Shown piece after piece: positions 14,671 to 22,001 of a stretch of 22,276 bases of DNA. A program made the translations under genes and the position numbers. The notes below the pieces were generated by a model. That model saw only the letters and a program-made list of their open reading frames with translations. It was not told where the DNA came from and searched no databases. The stretch's first letter is position 1. Each line of letters starts with the position of its first letter. The stretch lies in IMG/VR virus record IMGVR_UViG_3300020213_000123, positions 1-22,276 of that record. The stretch is one strand, 5' to 3'. The stretch is from a virus.

Positions 14671-15747
14671 ATGTCATTTGTTGGGCAATTAGGATTACGA
14701 GAAAGTCAACCAGGAAATATCCAGCTTGGAATTATTTCATCTGTGTCTTTGATTAGTGCACAGATTGATGGGATTTCGACTATCACTGCCTCTTTGGCTG
14801 CATCTGGTGCCTTAACTGCTCAAGTGGATAATATTGCAGCTATCGATGCATCGCTCATGGGAAGTGCTGCTACGAGCGCAACCATCGATAATGCGGCCAC
14901 TATCTCAGCTACTATTACTGGAATTTATCCAGCAGAGTCAACTATAAATGGATTTTCTAATACTTCGTTTTCTCTTTTAGCTACTGGAAATATGATAGTA
15001 GCTGTAAATAATATTGCAAATGTTTCTGCTAATCTTATAGCAAATGGAAGTTTATCATCTACTATTTCAAATGTCGCAACTGTTTCCGCTAACCTTATAG
15101 CAGATGGTATTATTGCAAGCACTATTCTAAATACATCGACAGTTAGCGTCGTAATTCAAGGACTCGGAAATCTTTCTAGTCAATCTGATAATCAAGGAAT
15201 CATGACTGGTTCTATTACCGGAACCTATTTGATATCTGCTTTAATTAATGGAACTTCAGGCATAGAGGCTAGTCTTAATGGTATTATTAATATACTTATT
15301 ACTATGAATGGTATTTCAACTGTTACTAGCAGCTTGGCTGGAATTGCTCCAATCAGTGCCACTGTCGATGGAACATCTGAATTTTTAATAGGCTATTCTT
15401 TTATAAAAGCAGAAATGGCAGGAACTTCTACCATATTTGCTAGATTATTTAATTATCTTCAAGATAAAGCTATTATAGATCCGATTGATCTAGAAGATAC
15501 TAATGTCTTTATTCATTCTCCGCCTACATCTCAATACATTAAAAAAATTATTATTGTAGATTCTATTGTTCCTCCAGTTGTGCCAGTAAATAATTCTATA
15601 ATGGCTTCTGGCAATAAACTAAATGGCCCATTCTCTTCCGTCCTTTTAAAACATATTGTTCCTCCTCCACCTCCAGAACCACCAGAGCCACCACCACTAC
15701 CTCCTGAAGATATTCCAATAGTTAGTTCGGGTATAAAAGTGCATTAA
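14671..15747 (+). CDS. Decapeptide-repeat virion protein with proline-rich tail
   Basis: 358 residues; GAGGT lies 8 bases before the ATG. After a ~29-residue N-terminus, residues 30-239 are about 21 uninterrupted repeats of exactly 10 residues, consensus A-x-[IL]-x-[GN]-x-x-x-[IL]-[ST], with odd and even repeats differing to give a 20-residue super-period. The regularity suggests a stacked beta-strand fibre or beta-solenoid. Then follow a shorter non-repeat region (IGYSFIKAEM, DKAIIDPIDLED), two hydrophobic beta segments (IKKIIIVDSIVPPVVPV, NGPFSSVLLKHI) and a proline-rich stretch, VPPPPPEPPEPPPLPPED, before the short end. No enzymatic motif is seen. It is probably a fibre, whisker or spacer protein. 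Confidence 0.75.
   Translation: MSFVGQLGLRESQPGNIQLGIISSVSLISAQIDGISTITASLAASGALTAQVDNIAAIDASLMGSAATSATIDNAATISATITGIYPAESTINGFSNTSFSLLATGNMIVAVNNIANVSANLIANGSLSSTISNVATVSANLIADGIIASTILNTSTVSVVIQGLGNLSSQSDNQGIMTGSITGTYLISALINGTSGIEASLNGIINILITMNGISTVTSSLAGIAPISATVDGTSEFLIGYSFIKAEMAGTSTIFARLFNYLQDKAIIDPIDLEDTNVFIHSPPTSQYIKKIIIVDSIVPPVVPVNNSIMASGNKLNGPFSSVLLKHIVPPPPPEPPEPPPLPPEDIPIVSSGIKVH
14758..15387 (+). repeat. About 21 tandem 30-bp coding repeats (10-residue units)
   Basis: Examples of successive units are AQIDGISTIT, ASLAASGALT, AQVDNIAAID, ASLMGSAATS. No insertion or deletion breaks the 10-residue register over 210 residues, although the DNA sequences have diverged strongly, so register is kept by protein structure and not by recent duplication. 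Confidence 0.85.
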
Positions 15748-15768
15748 ACAGCATAGTAAAAGGATAAC

Positions 15769-16122
15769 ATGAGCGCTACAGAACTTTATTATTTCCCAGG
15801 ACAAAAAGCCACAGTTTTTTTGGAAACTTTGAATGCTAGCGGTGTGCGCGCAGACGGCTACACTGCTCCTGATGGTTATCCAAGCATCACTAGAGTAATT
15901 TTCCCCGATCTTTCTTTGGCCTCCGCTTTCCCACAGAATATGGTTAAGCTAGATATTGGTCTTTATTTCTTTCAATTTACTTTGCCAACTGGAGCTGCAT
16001 CTGTCGGCAGCTACTTGGTAGATGGATATTATAATCTGCCAGGCACTGGTAATTATAGTAGGAAGTTATGGCAGATCATAGTAACAGCGCCGTTTGGTAA
16101 CTTCGGCACAACCTCAGGATAA
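15769..16122 (+). CDS. Ig-like small virion protein
   Basis: 117 residues; AAAAGGATAAC precedes the ATG. The whole protein is a single beta-sandwich: YYFPGQKATVFLETLNASG, ITRVIFPDLSLAS, KLDIGLYFFQFTLP, VGSYLVDGYYNLPG, RKLWQIIV. It resembles the Ig-like domains that precede or decorate phage tail and baseplate proteins. The next gene starts with a similar domain, so the two are probably paralogues and may occupy the same structure. Three DGY tripeptides occur (residues 29, 35, 85). The spacing of 2 bases to the next gene indicates co-translation. Confidence 0.75.
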   Translation: MSATELYYFPGQKATVFLETLNASGVRADGYTAPDGYPSITRVIFPDLSLASAFPQNMVKLDIGLYFFQFTLPTGAASVGSYLVDGYYNLPGTGNYSRKLWQIIVTAPFGNFGTTSG

Positions 16123-16124
16123 CA

Positions 16125-17024
16125 ATGGTAATCAAAGCACGTGGAGAATTGATTGACGTCACAGATCAAGTCAATTTAACTGTACAATTTAGAGATACTG
16201 CTGGGAGCCCAATCGATACCGATTCCTTCCCAACAATTTCTATTGTTCAACCAAGCGGCTTAGTAGCTATGGCTCCAACCTCTGCGGGAGTTGCTCGCAT
16301 TGGCGTTGGTAAGTATTCTTTTATCTACACCGTTCCTATCAATGGGCCTTATGGTGTCTTCAATGATGTTTGGGTTGGATTCGTTAATGGATTCAGAGTC
16401 CAAACTCAGTTTGATTTCGTAGTTCTTCATACTCAAGTCCCAGCCATCAACATCGATGGTTACGCTCATCTTGGAGATGATCCGGGCTTTCAATATTCAC
16501 AAGCTGCTATCAAGAACATCAACAAACTTCTTAAGTCTCTTAAAGCTAGATTAAATAGTTCAGGTAAAGCTAAAGCTACTGATAAATACGGTAACGTAGT
16601 TTATGTTGACTGTGATATCTTCTCGATAGACATGTTAGTTACCTTCTTGGCTACTGCTCTTTGGGATTTCAATCAAGTTCCATTCTTTACCTTCTTCCAA
16701 TTTGACGATGATAACTTCGTTGAACAATTTGGAGAGATCCTAGTAGAAGGGGCTACTCTTTATTCTTTGGCTTCAAAGTCTTTGATTGAAAGAGGTCGCG
16801 AGTTTCAAGTAACTGATAACGGATTGAATTTCAATCCTCCTACGGTCAGCGACTTGATGAATACGCAATACAGCGCCTTGCTTTCTCATTACTGGGAAAA
16901 GCTAAAGATGATTAAGGCAAGTCTTAGACCCGCCCCCAGAGGACTAGGCGTATTCTCAATGAACTCTGGTATCAATCCAGCCGTTGCTAGATTGCGTCAT
17001 CTAAGGGCCCGTAGAGTTATTTAA
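16125..17024 (+). CDS. Virion structural protein with Ig-like N-terminus and helical C-terminus
   Basis: 299 residues; GGATAAC before the ATG. Residues 1-105 form an Ig-like domain aligning with the preceding protein (TISIVQPSGLVAM, ARIGVGKYSFIYTVP, DVWVGFVNGFRVQ). Residues ~120-299 are mostly helical and non-repetitive: NINKLLKSLKARLNSSGKAK, a hydrophobic DMLVTFLATALWDF stretch, GREFQVTDNGLNFNPP, and an Arg-rich C-terminus, RLRHLRARRVI. The compositional change and conserved look suggest a true capsid/tail scaffold component and not a fibre; I cannot name the family. It uses more AAC, TTC and AAG codons than the fibre genes, consistent with higher expression. Its stop shares TTAA with the convergent gene. 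Confidence 0.75.
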   Translation: MVIKARGELIDVTDQVNLTVQFRDTAGSPIDTDSFPTISIVQPSGLVAMAPTSAGVARIGVGKYSFIYTVPINGPYGVFNDVWVGFVNGFRVQTQFDFVVLHTQVPAINIDGYAHLGDDPGFQYSQAAIKNINKLLKSLKARLNSSGKAKATDKYGNVVYVDCDIFSIDMLVTFLATALWDFNQVPFFTFFQFDDDNFVEQFGEILVEGATLYSLASKSLIERGREFQVTDNGLNFNPPTVSDLMNTQYSALLSHYWEKLKMIKASLRPAPRGLGVFSMNSGINPAVARLRHLRARRVI

Positions 17025-17635
17025 CGCTCACCCTTACGTCTTTCATAAGACGGAGTCAAGTATAGTATGTCTGGTTTTTGAGCTAGCTTGTAGAATAGAT
17101 CTACCTTTTGCATCAAATAAGAATGCTTGTGTTTTTCTGGAGCCTTCAAAGGGAAGGTAATGAAGATACGGTCATCTCCGTGGTCCCCGCCCCACAGAAC
17201 AAGCTCTTGAACAGTGAATTCTACTTCATCAATTTTGAATTCATCAATTTCTTCATTATTATAAGCTAGAGTAATATGTGGCTTAAAGTCTTTAAAATGT
17301 TTAGAGAAATCAATATCTTCTTTTTCAAATTCTTTAGCTAGCTTATCACGTAACTCGTGTAATTCAGCGGATTTAACTGGTGCAATGATAGCGCATTTGT
17401 CTCCATGCTTGGGAAAGCATGTAACCTTATCAAAGGTAACTCGAAAAGGCTTCATCTTGGAAACTATGTCGTACACAGCCTCTAGGGATTTAGCTATTTC
17501 GGAAACAGGCCAGTTATCTTCAAAAAGAAGCATAGTGATATGCATCTCAGATACGGCTGTAGTTTCTCCTGGCACATCAAGGCCGGTAAGTAAACGTCCA
17601 CATTCTGTGGGAATTTTAATTCCTAAAAAAGCCAT
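17021..17635 (-). CDS. 2H phosphoesterase (LigT / 2'-5' RNA ligase superfamily)
   Basis: 204 residues on the minus strand. The two signature HxT motifs are present: His32-Ile-Thr34 in MHITML and His120-Ile-Thr122 in PHITLAY, 88 residues apart, each on a beta strand as in the 2H superfamily. The first ~160 residues form the domain; the last ~45, after FITFPLKAP, are an extra tail with HSYLMQKVDLFYKLAQ. Members cleave or make 2'-5' linkages, open cyclic phosphates, or in phages (Acb1) degrade cyclic nucleotide alarm signals. Which applies here is not visible. It faces the structural genes in reverse orientation, diverging from the metalloprotease gene across 45 bases, which marks it as an accessory (moron-like) insertion. 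Confidence 0.85.
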   Translation of the reverse strand: MAFLGIKIPTECGRLLTGLDVPGETTAVSEMHITMLLFEDNWPVSEIAKSLEAVYDIVSKMKPFRVTFDKVTCFPKHGDKCAIIAPVKSAELHELRDKLAKEFEKEDIDFSKHFKDFKPHITLAYNNEEIDEFKIDEVEFTVQELVLWGGDHGDDRIFITFPLKAPEKHKHSYLMQKVDLFYKLAQKPDILYLTPSYERRKGER

Positions 17636-17680
17636 TGGGTCTCATTACATCCTATATCTGACTACGCAACTTGTCAATGA

Positions 17681-18235
17681 ATGGGAAAATATGACTATTT
17701 TGTCATGTACGATATGGCATCTAAAGATAAAAAGCTTCCAATATCAGCCGTCAAAAAGCTACCCTATAAGTCTTTGAATCGAATGATTAAAAAGATGAGG
17801 GAGTATCTTAAGCATGATGGTGTTGTGCAAGAAATGTTCAAAGAGTACGAAGTTGATATTGAAGAAATAGATCTAATTCCAATGCGTTTTGGCACATTAG
17901 ATGTATCTGCCAAGACCGACCATGGTGTAATTATCTTTAATTACAAACTTTTGACTGATGGGGACTTCTTTAAAGACTTCTCTTATGGAGTTCACGAGAT
18001 GACCCACTGGCTTCAGCAAACAACCGGAACAAAACCAACTAAAAGTTCTGACGAAGGAAGCTATTTGGACAATCCATTTGAGCAAGAAGGATTTCAAAAC
18101 CAAGTTGAATATATTGCTAAGCAATTTGGTGAAGATGAAGCCGAAAACTACGTAGATGATTTGTTAGATCATCATGACGTTGAAGATGATAAAGAATATG
18201 AAGAAAAGAAAGAAACCTTGATGTCCAAAGTCTGA
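17681..18235 (+). CDS. HExxH zinc metalloprotease-like protein
   Basis: 184 residues. A zincin motif, HEMTH (His105, Glu106, His109), is followed about 25 residues later by NPFEQEGF, whose Glu134 or Glu136 is placed to be the third zinc ligand, giving a gluzincin-like active site. The N-terminal half is basic (SVKKLPYKSLNRMIKKMREYL equivalent region, residues 20-45), the C-terminus strongly acidic (DDLLDHHDVEDDKEYEEKK). There is no signal peptide, so it acts inside the host or virion. No good Shine-Dalgarno precedes ATG at 17681; ATG at 17705 is an alternative. Possible roles are processing of virion proteins or cleavage of a host protein; neither is shown. Its stop is followed by GAGGAGAGG. 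Confidence 0.75.
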   Translation: MGKYDYFVMYDMASKDKKLPISAVKKLPYKSLNRMIKKMREYLKHDGVVQEMFKEYEVDIEEIDLIPMRFGTLDVSAKTDHGVIIFNYKLLTDGDFFKDFSYGVHEMTHWLQQTTGTKPTKSSDEGSYLDNPFEQEGFQNQVEYIAKQFGEDEAENYVDDLLDHHDVEDDKEYEEKKETLMSKV

Positions 18236-18263
18236 GGAGAGGCTAATAAATTAGAATAATAGT
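18234..18263 (+). promoter_or_regulatory. Strong but distant ribosome site with a foldable spacer
   Basis: GAGGAGAGG (18234-18242) is the best Shine-Dalgarno in the area, yet it ends 21 bases before the only usable ATG (18264); TAG at 18252 closes the frame upstream. The spacer contains CTAA (18243-18246) and TTAG (18251-18254), which could form a 4-bp hairpin with a TAAA loop and shorten the distance to 9 bases. The stem is weak, so the effect is uncertain. Confidence 0.35.
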
Positions 18264-20228
18264 ATGCCTTTCTATCCTACACCAGTTCGTTCTGGTACAT
18301 ACAACGTTGCTTCGCTTGGAGATGGGTACACCATAAGTGTATCTTGGCGTCAAGCTTTTCCAACGGGTTCGGCAAACAACATTGCGTATAATATCTATTA
18401 TTCAACGATTAAAGAGAACGTATTTGCTGAAGGTGCAAAATATGTTTCCATTGATGATGCTTTAGTCGCCAACATTATTGATTTGATTCCAGGTCAAGTA
18501 TATTACTTCTGTGTACGCCCTATTGAGTATAATTCAAGTACTAATGATCTAAATGATTTACCTATTGCTTATGATAACCTTAGAGTTTATCCACAGAGTT
18601 TTTTAAGAGCAGATATTTCTAGTTCTGATTTGATAATTCCATTGCTCGACGTATCTGACTTCCCTCTTTCGGGAGCTATACGAGTCGGCGCAGAAGCTAT
18701 TCAATATTCTTCTATAGATGTACCAAATAACAATCTAATAGTTCCACCAGGGTCTGCGGGCTCACCTGTACAGTTAGTTGATCAAGGTGGTTCAAATTAT
18801 TTCACTCCGTTTACTGGAAATACAGGCTCAGGCACCATTGCCAGTTTAACTACCGTTCCAGCTTCTGGCGCCCCCACAGAAGATTGGAATATCATCTGTA
18901 ATTTTGTGCAAAGAAACAATCTTAATGCACCAATTGTTGGTACTGCTAAGTTTATTGCAATTGGAACCCTCTCTGGACAAAAATTAGATGGATATGCGAA
19001 TCCAATTGTATGGACGGCTAATGGCGGCGTTGTTTCCAATGGAGTAATTAGTTTTGCTATCAATGATGCTTCCCCAGTGTTTGTTGAAGGAGATGGCTTC
19101 CTTGTCAAAGTACAAGGCGCAGGCATTGGAGTTCCCAATGGAAGAGGATACGCCAATACTAGCGCTCGCTCTCATACGGTAGCAGGATTTGATGGATATT
19201 CTCTATATAATCCAAGTGTCTTTTTATATATTCCAGGTGATGATAGTAGTTGGGATCAAATCTTTGCATGTCAAAATCGCTTTGAATATCCAAATTATCA
19301 ATACACTAATGCTGATGGATATCATCAAGTCACTAAAGACTTATTGCATGCTGCCTGGCAAGAAATGGATGCTGCCAATGTTGATTTTCCGATGTATGAT
19401 TTTTCGGGTTATCATAGGACAGATCCAGTTCAACTGTTAAATGGAACTTGCGTAGGTAGTTACATTGGCGGCGAAATGGGATGCATAGATAAATACGGTA
19501 ATGTGCAAATCCTAAGAGGGTTCTCATTACAAGATCAGAATACTCAACGTCAAGAAGTATTATTATCTATAACTGGACGTGATGCTATTTTAATTAAGAT
19601 GGTTCATACTGGCATTACTTGCGCTTGTTATTTACCGTCTAGCGAATATCAAGATGATAGATGCCCTAAATGCTATGGAACTAAATTTGTTTATGGATAT
19701 GAGCAATATTTTAATCCACGTAGTTCTAATGGTAGAATAAAAGTTCGTCCAGGGCCAACCGCCGAAAACATCAAGCAAACTGAGGCCGGTTTAGAATCAG
19801 AGTTCCCAGTTGATTTGTGGACTTTGGCTGTTCCAACCATTCATACTAGAGATATTATTATTCTTTTTGATCAAGATGGAATTAATGAAGAGTTTAGATA
19901 TGAAATATCAGATGTAACTAGAAACAATACTATTGTTGGATTACAGGGCGGTCAACATATGAAGGCCTTGAGAATCAGAAAATATGATCCTGCGTATCAA
20001 ATCAGAGTATTTAGAGATAGCTCTGAATTCCCAAGCAAGTTAAACACTAGCATTGGATTTGTGCCAGGTATTCCGCCTCACACCCATGAAATCGTAATTA
20101 GTGAGAAAATAACTTCTGTCAATCAGATTAATCAAACTACAGCCGTTTCGCAGGGACATAACCACCCAATCGTCAATGGAGTAGTTATGGAGGCGCTTGG
20201 ACACACGCACACGATTATACTTCCATGA
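18264..20228 (+). CDS. Large virion protein with zinc-knuckle motif and HxH clusters
   Basis: 654 residues. Residues ~10-95 resemble a fibronectin III domain (YTISVSWRQAFP, YNIYYSTI, GQVYYFCVRPIEY). Residues ~114-160 repeat the small module of the giant adhesin (LIIPLLDVSDFPLSGAIRVG). The centre (~230-450) is large, beta-rich and not recognised. Then comes a zinc-binding site, Cys453-x-Cys455 and Cys467-Pro-Lys-Cys470 followed by YGTKFVYGYE, a pattern common in phage virion proteins of the neck, tail or baseplate. The C-terminus has three HxH pairs: His606/608, His632/634 (GHNHP) and His647/649 (GHTHT); in phage short tail fibres such pairs bind metal ions in a trimeric tip. It is probably a baseplate or tail structural protein. 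Confidence 0.75.
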   Translation: MPFYPTPVRSGTYNVASLGDGYTISVSWRQAFPTGSANNIAYNIYYSTIKENVFAEGAKYVSIDDALVANIIDLIPGQVYYFCVRPIEYNSSTNDLNDLPIAYDNLRVYPQSFLRADISSSDLIIPLLDVSDFPLSGAIRVGAEAIQYSSIDVPNNNLIVPPGSAGSPVQLVDQGGSNYFTPFTGNTGSGTIASLTTVPASGAPTEDWNIICNFVQRNNLNAPIVGTAKFIAIGTLSGQKLDGYANPIVWTANGGVVSNGVISFAINDASPVFVEGDGFLVKVQGAGIGVPNGRGYANTSARSHTVAGFDGYSLYNPSVFLYIPGDDSSWDQIFACQNRFEYPNYQYTNADGYHQVTKDLLHAAWQEMDAANVDFPMYDFSGYHRTDPVQLLNGTCVGSYIGGEMGCIDKYGNVQILRGFSLQDQNTQRQEVLLSITGRDAILIKMVHTGITCACYLPSSEYQDDRCPKCYGTKFVYGYEQYFNPRSSNGRIKVRPGPTAENIKQTEAGLESEFPVDLWTLAVPTIHTRDIIILFDQDGINEEFRYEISDVTRNNTIVGLQGGQHMKALRIRKYDPAYQIRVFRDSSEFPSKLNTSIGFVPGIPPHTHEIVISEKITSVNQINQTTAVSQGHNHPIVNGVVMEALGHTHTIILP

Positions 20229-20242
20229 TAGCAATAACCCCG

Positions 20243-20252
20243 TATAATACCA
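20243..20252 (+). promoter_or_regulatory. Promoter-like box TATAATACCA
   Basis: The ten bases lie in the 42-base gap before the fibre gene at 20271. The same ten bases recur before the membrane-protein gene at 22041. TATAAT is a perfect -10, but no -35 hexamer is present at the proper distance, so it may be a phage-type or activator-dependent promoter. Confidence 0.4.
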
Positions 20253-20270
20253 GCAAATTGAGAGTAATAA

Positions 20271-21983
20271 ATGAGTGATCCAATATCCCCCAACTTTAAG
20301 CCAGGCGTAGGTAGATTAGTTACGGACAGATTCGATTTTCAGAATCATGTTGATGGATATAGCTTTAGGCATAAGGCTAATAATATGGATCTTTTTCCAA
20401 CTGTAGTTATTAGTGCCGTCACTCATTCTAACGTTCAAAGCGCTATTGAAGCTTTAGTTGCTGTAGTTTCTCCTCCTGATATCATTGTTACCGATGCAAC
20501 TTTGTTTGCAAAGGGCATCGTTCAATTAGCTGGAGATATTGGTGGAACCGCAACTAATGTTAGAGTCACTAAGATTCAAAATTTTGCAGTTGCAAACACT
20601 GCCCCATCTTCTGGACAGGTATTGGCTTGGAACGGTGTCCAGTGGACCCCAACGACTTCCGTATCAACTTTCACGGCAGCTAATGACCTTTTTGGTAGCA
20701 ACGTAACTCAAACTGTTGTCGGTATTCAAAGCAGACCTGTCGCTAATATCCTTCCAACTAACAATCAAGTATTAACTTGGGTCGGCGCCAACTCTAGATG
20801 GGAGCCTGTTCTAAGTACTCCTACTGGAACTGGATTTGCAACATTAACTTCTGGTGCTTTTGATGGCACTGCTACCGCTAATATTCGTTATACAGGCGGC
20901 AAGTTACAAACCGACACTAATCTTCAATTTAAGAATAGTTCTATTACTGGAGATTTAGCTTGGGCACCAACTTCTGTTAACAAAACTATTACATTGCCAA
21001 ATGCTACGGATACTCTTGTTGGTTTGGCTACTACTGATGTCCTAACTAATAAAACAGTAAACGCATCTAACAATACAATTACTGATACGAGCATTGCTAC
21101 AGGAGACATTTTAATTTCTAATGGAACTAAATTTGTTCGTCAGGTAAAGGGATCTAATGGAAGTTTCTTAGGCGTATCAGGCGGCGTTGTTGGATATTAT
21201 ACACCAGCCAACAGCACTCCAACTGGAACTGGATTTGCTCACGTAACTGCCGGCGCTTATGATGCTACGGCTACTGCTAATATTAGATATGTTAGCGGTA
21301 AGTTTCAAACTGATTCAAGTATTCAATATCTTAGCGGAGGTATTAGTGGAGACCTTACTTGGACTCCTGCTACCACAAATAAAGTATTAACTTTACCAAA
21401 TGCTACGGATACGCTTGTTGGAAAAGCCACCACTGATACTCTGACCAATAAAACTTTTAACATTATTGATACTGGTAATTTCTTAACGTCTACATCGCAA
21501 GCTACTGGAGATTTGATTAAAAATAATGGAACTCAGTTTCTTCGTTTTGCTAGAGGAACCTCTTTACAAGTTTTGCGCGTTAACGTTAGCGCAACTGATT
21601 TGGAATGGGCGACCGTAGCTTTCCCTTCTACTGAAGTTACTATTAATCAGGTAGGAGCTGGACAGCTTAATAACGTAGTAACAGATAATGGTGCTGGTAG
21701 CAATGCTGCAATGATAAGATTTACTGGAGACGGAGCTGCTACTGATATTACCCTTAGCGGTCTTGCTAGCGGCTCAGGAGTTAGAAGAGTGGTGCTTGCA
21801 GCTACAAGTACTTCTAAGCTAATTGTTTCACATCAGGATACAAACAGTACATCCACTAATAGGATTATTTGTCCAGGTAATGTACCTTGGATTGTTGGAA
21901 CAGATGGCTATACTACTGAGGTTATGTGGGATAGCACTACTTCAAGATGGAGATTAATTGGCAGTTTGGCCCAAATGACTTAA
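20271..21983 (+). CDS. Tail fibre protein with duplicated collar domain
   Basis: 570 residues; GAGAG precedes the ATG. The N-terminus (residues ~1-60, TDRFDFQNHVDGYSFRHKANNMDLFP) looks like a virion-attachment segment. Residues ~105-180 hold two GQVLAWNGVQW-type units typical of fibre necks. Then two ~83-residue copies follow, each from PTGTGFA through ATANIRY, GDLxWxP to LPNATDTLVGxxTTDxLTNKT, a motif common in phage tail fibres. Residues ~455-570 are a different C-terminal domain (INQVGAGQLNNVVTDNGAG, VRRVVLAATSTSKLIVSHQD, TEVMWDSTTSRWRLIG), likely the receptor-facing or trimer-closing end. It is long, Thr/Asn/Ala rich and without enzymatic motifs. Confidence 0.85.
   Translation: MSDPISPNFKPGVGRLVTDRFDFQNHVDGYSFRHKANNMDLFPTVVISAVTHSNVQSAIEALVAVVSPPDIIVTDATLFAKGIVQLAGDIGGTATNVRVTKIQNFAVANTAPSSGQVLAWNGVQWTPTTSVSTFTAANDLFGSNVTQTVVGIQSRPVANILPTNNQVLTWVGANSRWEPVLSTPTGTGFATLTSGAFDGTATANIRYTGGKLQTDTNLQFKNSSITGDLAWAPTSVNKTITLPNATDTLVGLATTDVLTNKTVNASNNTITDTSIATGDILISNGTKFVRQVKGSNGSFLGVSGGVVGYYTPANSTPTGTGFAHVTAGAYDATATANIRYVSGKFQTDSSIQYLSGGISGDLTWTPATTNKVLTLPNATDTLVGKATTDTLTNKTFNIIDTGNFLTSTSQATGDLIKNNGTQFLRFARGTSLQVLRVNVSATDLEWATVAFPSTEVTINQVGAGQLNNVVTDNGAGSNAAMIRFTGDGAATDITLSGLASGSGVRRVVLAATSTSKLIVSHQDTNSTSTNRIICPGNVPWIVGTDGYTTEVMWDSTTSRWRLIGSLAQMT
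20815..21462 (+). repeat. Tandem duplication of an ~83-residue fibre unit
   Basis: Copies at about 20815-21065 and 21212-21462 encode PTGTGFA...GxxDxTATANIRY...TLPNATDTLVG..TTDxLTNKT. DNA similarity is highest around CCAAATGCTACGGATAC. The segment between copies is different, so this is a unit with a linker and not a simple direct repeat. Confidence 0.85.
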
Positions 21984-22001
21984 TCCTATAAGTTTGCGTA
22001 A

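Noticed and set aside
14758-15387. Pentapeptide-repeat protein
   Set aside because: The repeat is 10 residues with the A-x-[IL] pattern only in the first half; the second half does not fit the A[DN]LxX pentapeptide.
17037-17052. CGTCTT-TCAT-AAGACG hairpin near the convergent stops
   Set aside because: Only six pairs, inside the 2H gene's last codons, and no T-run on either side; not called as a terminator.
17385-17777. 130-codon plus-strand reading frame crossing the 2H gene and the metalloprotease start
   Set aside because: It is antisense to a gene with intact HxT motifs and out of frame with the HExxH gene; its composition is not protein-like.
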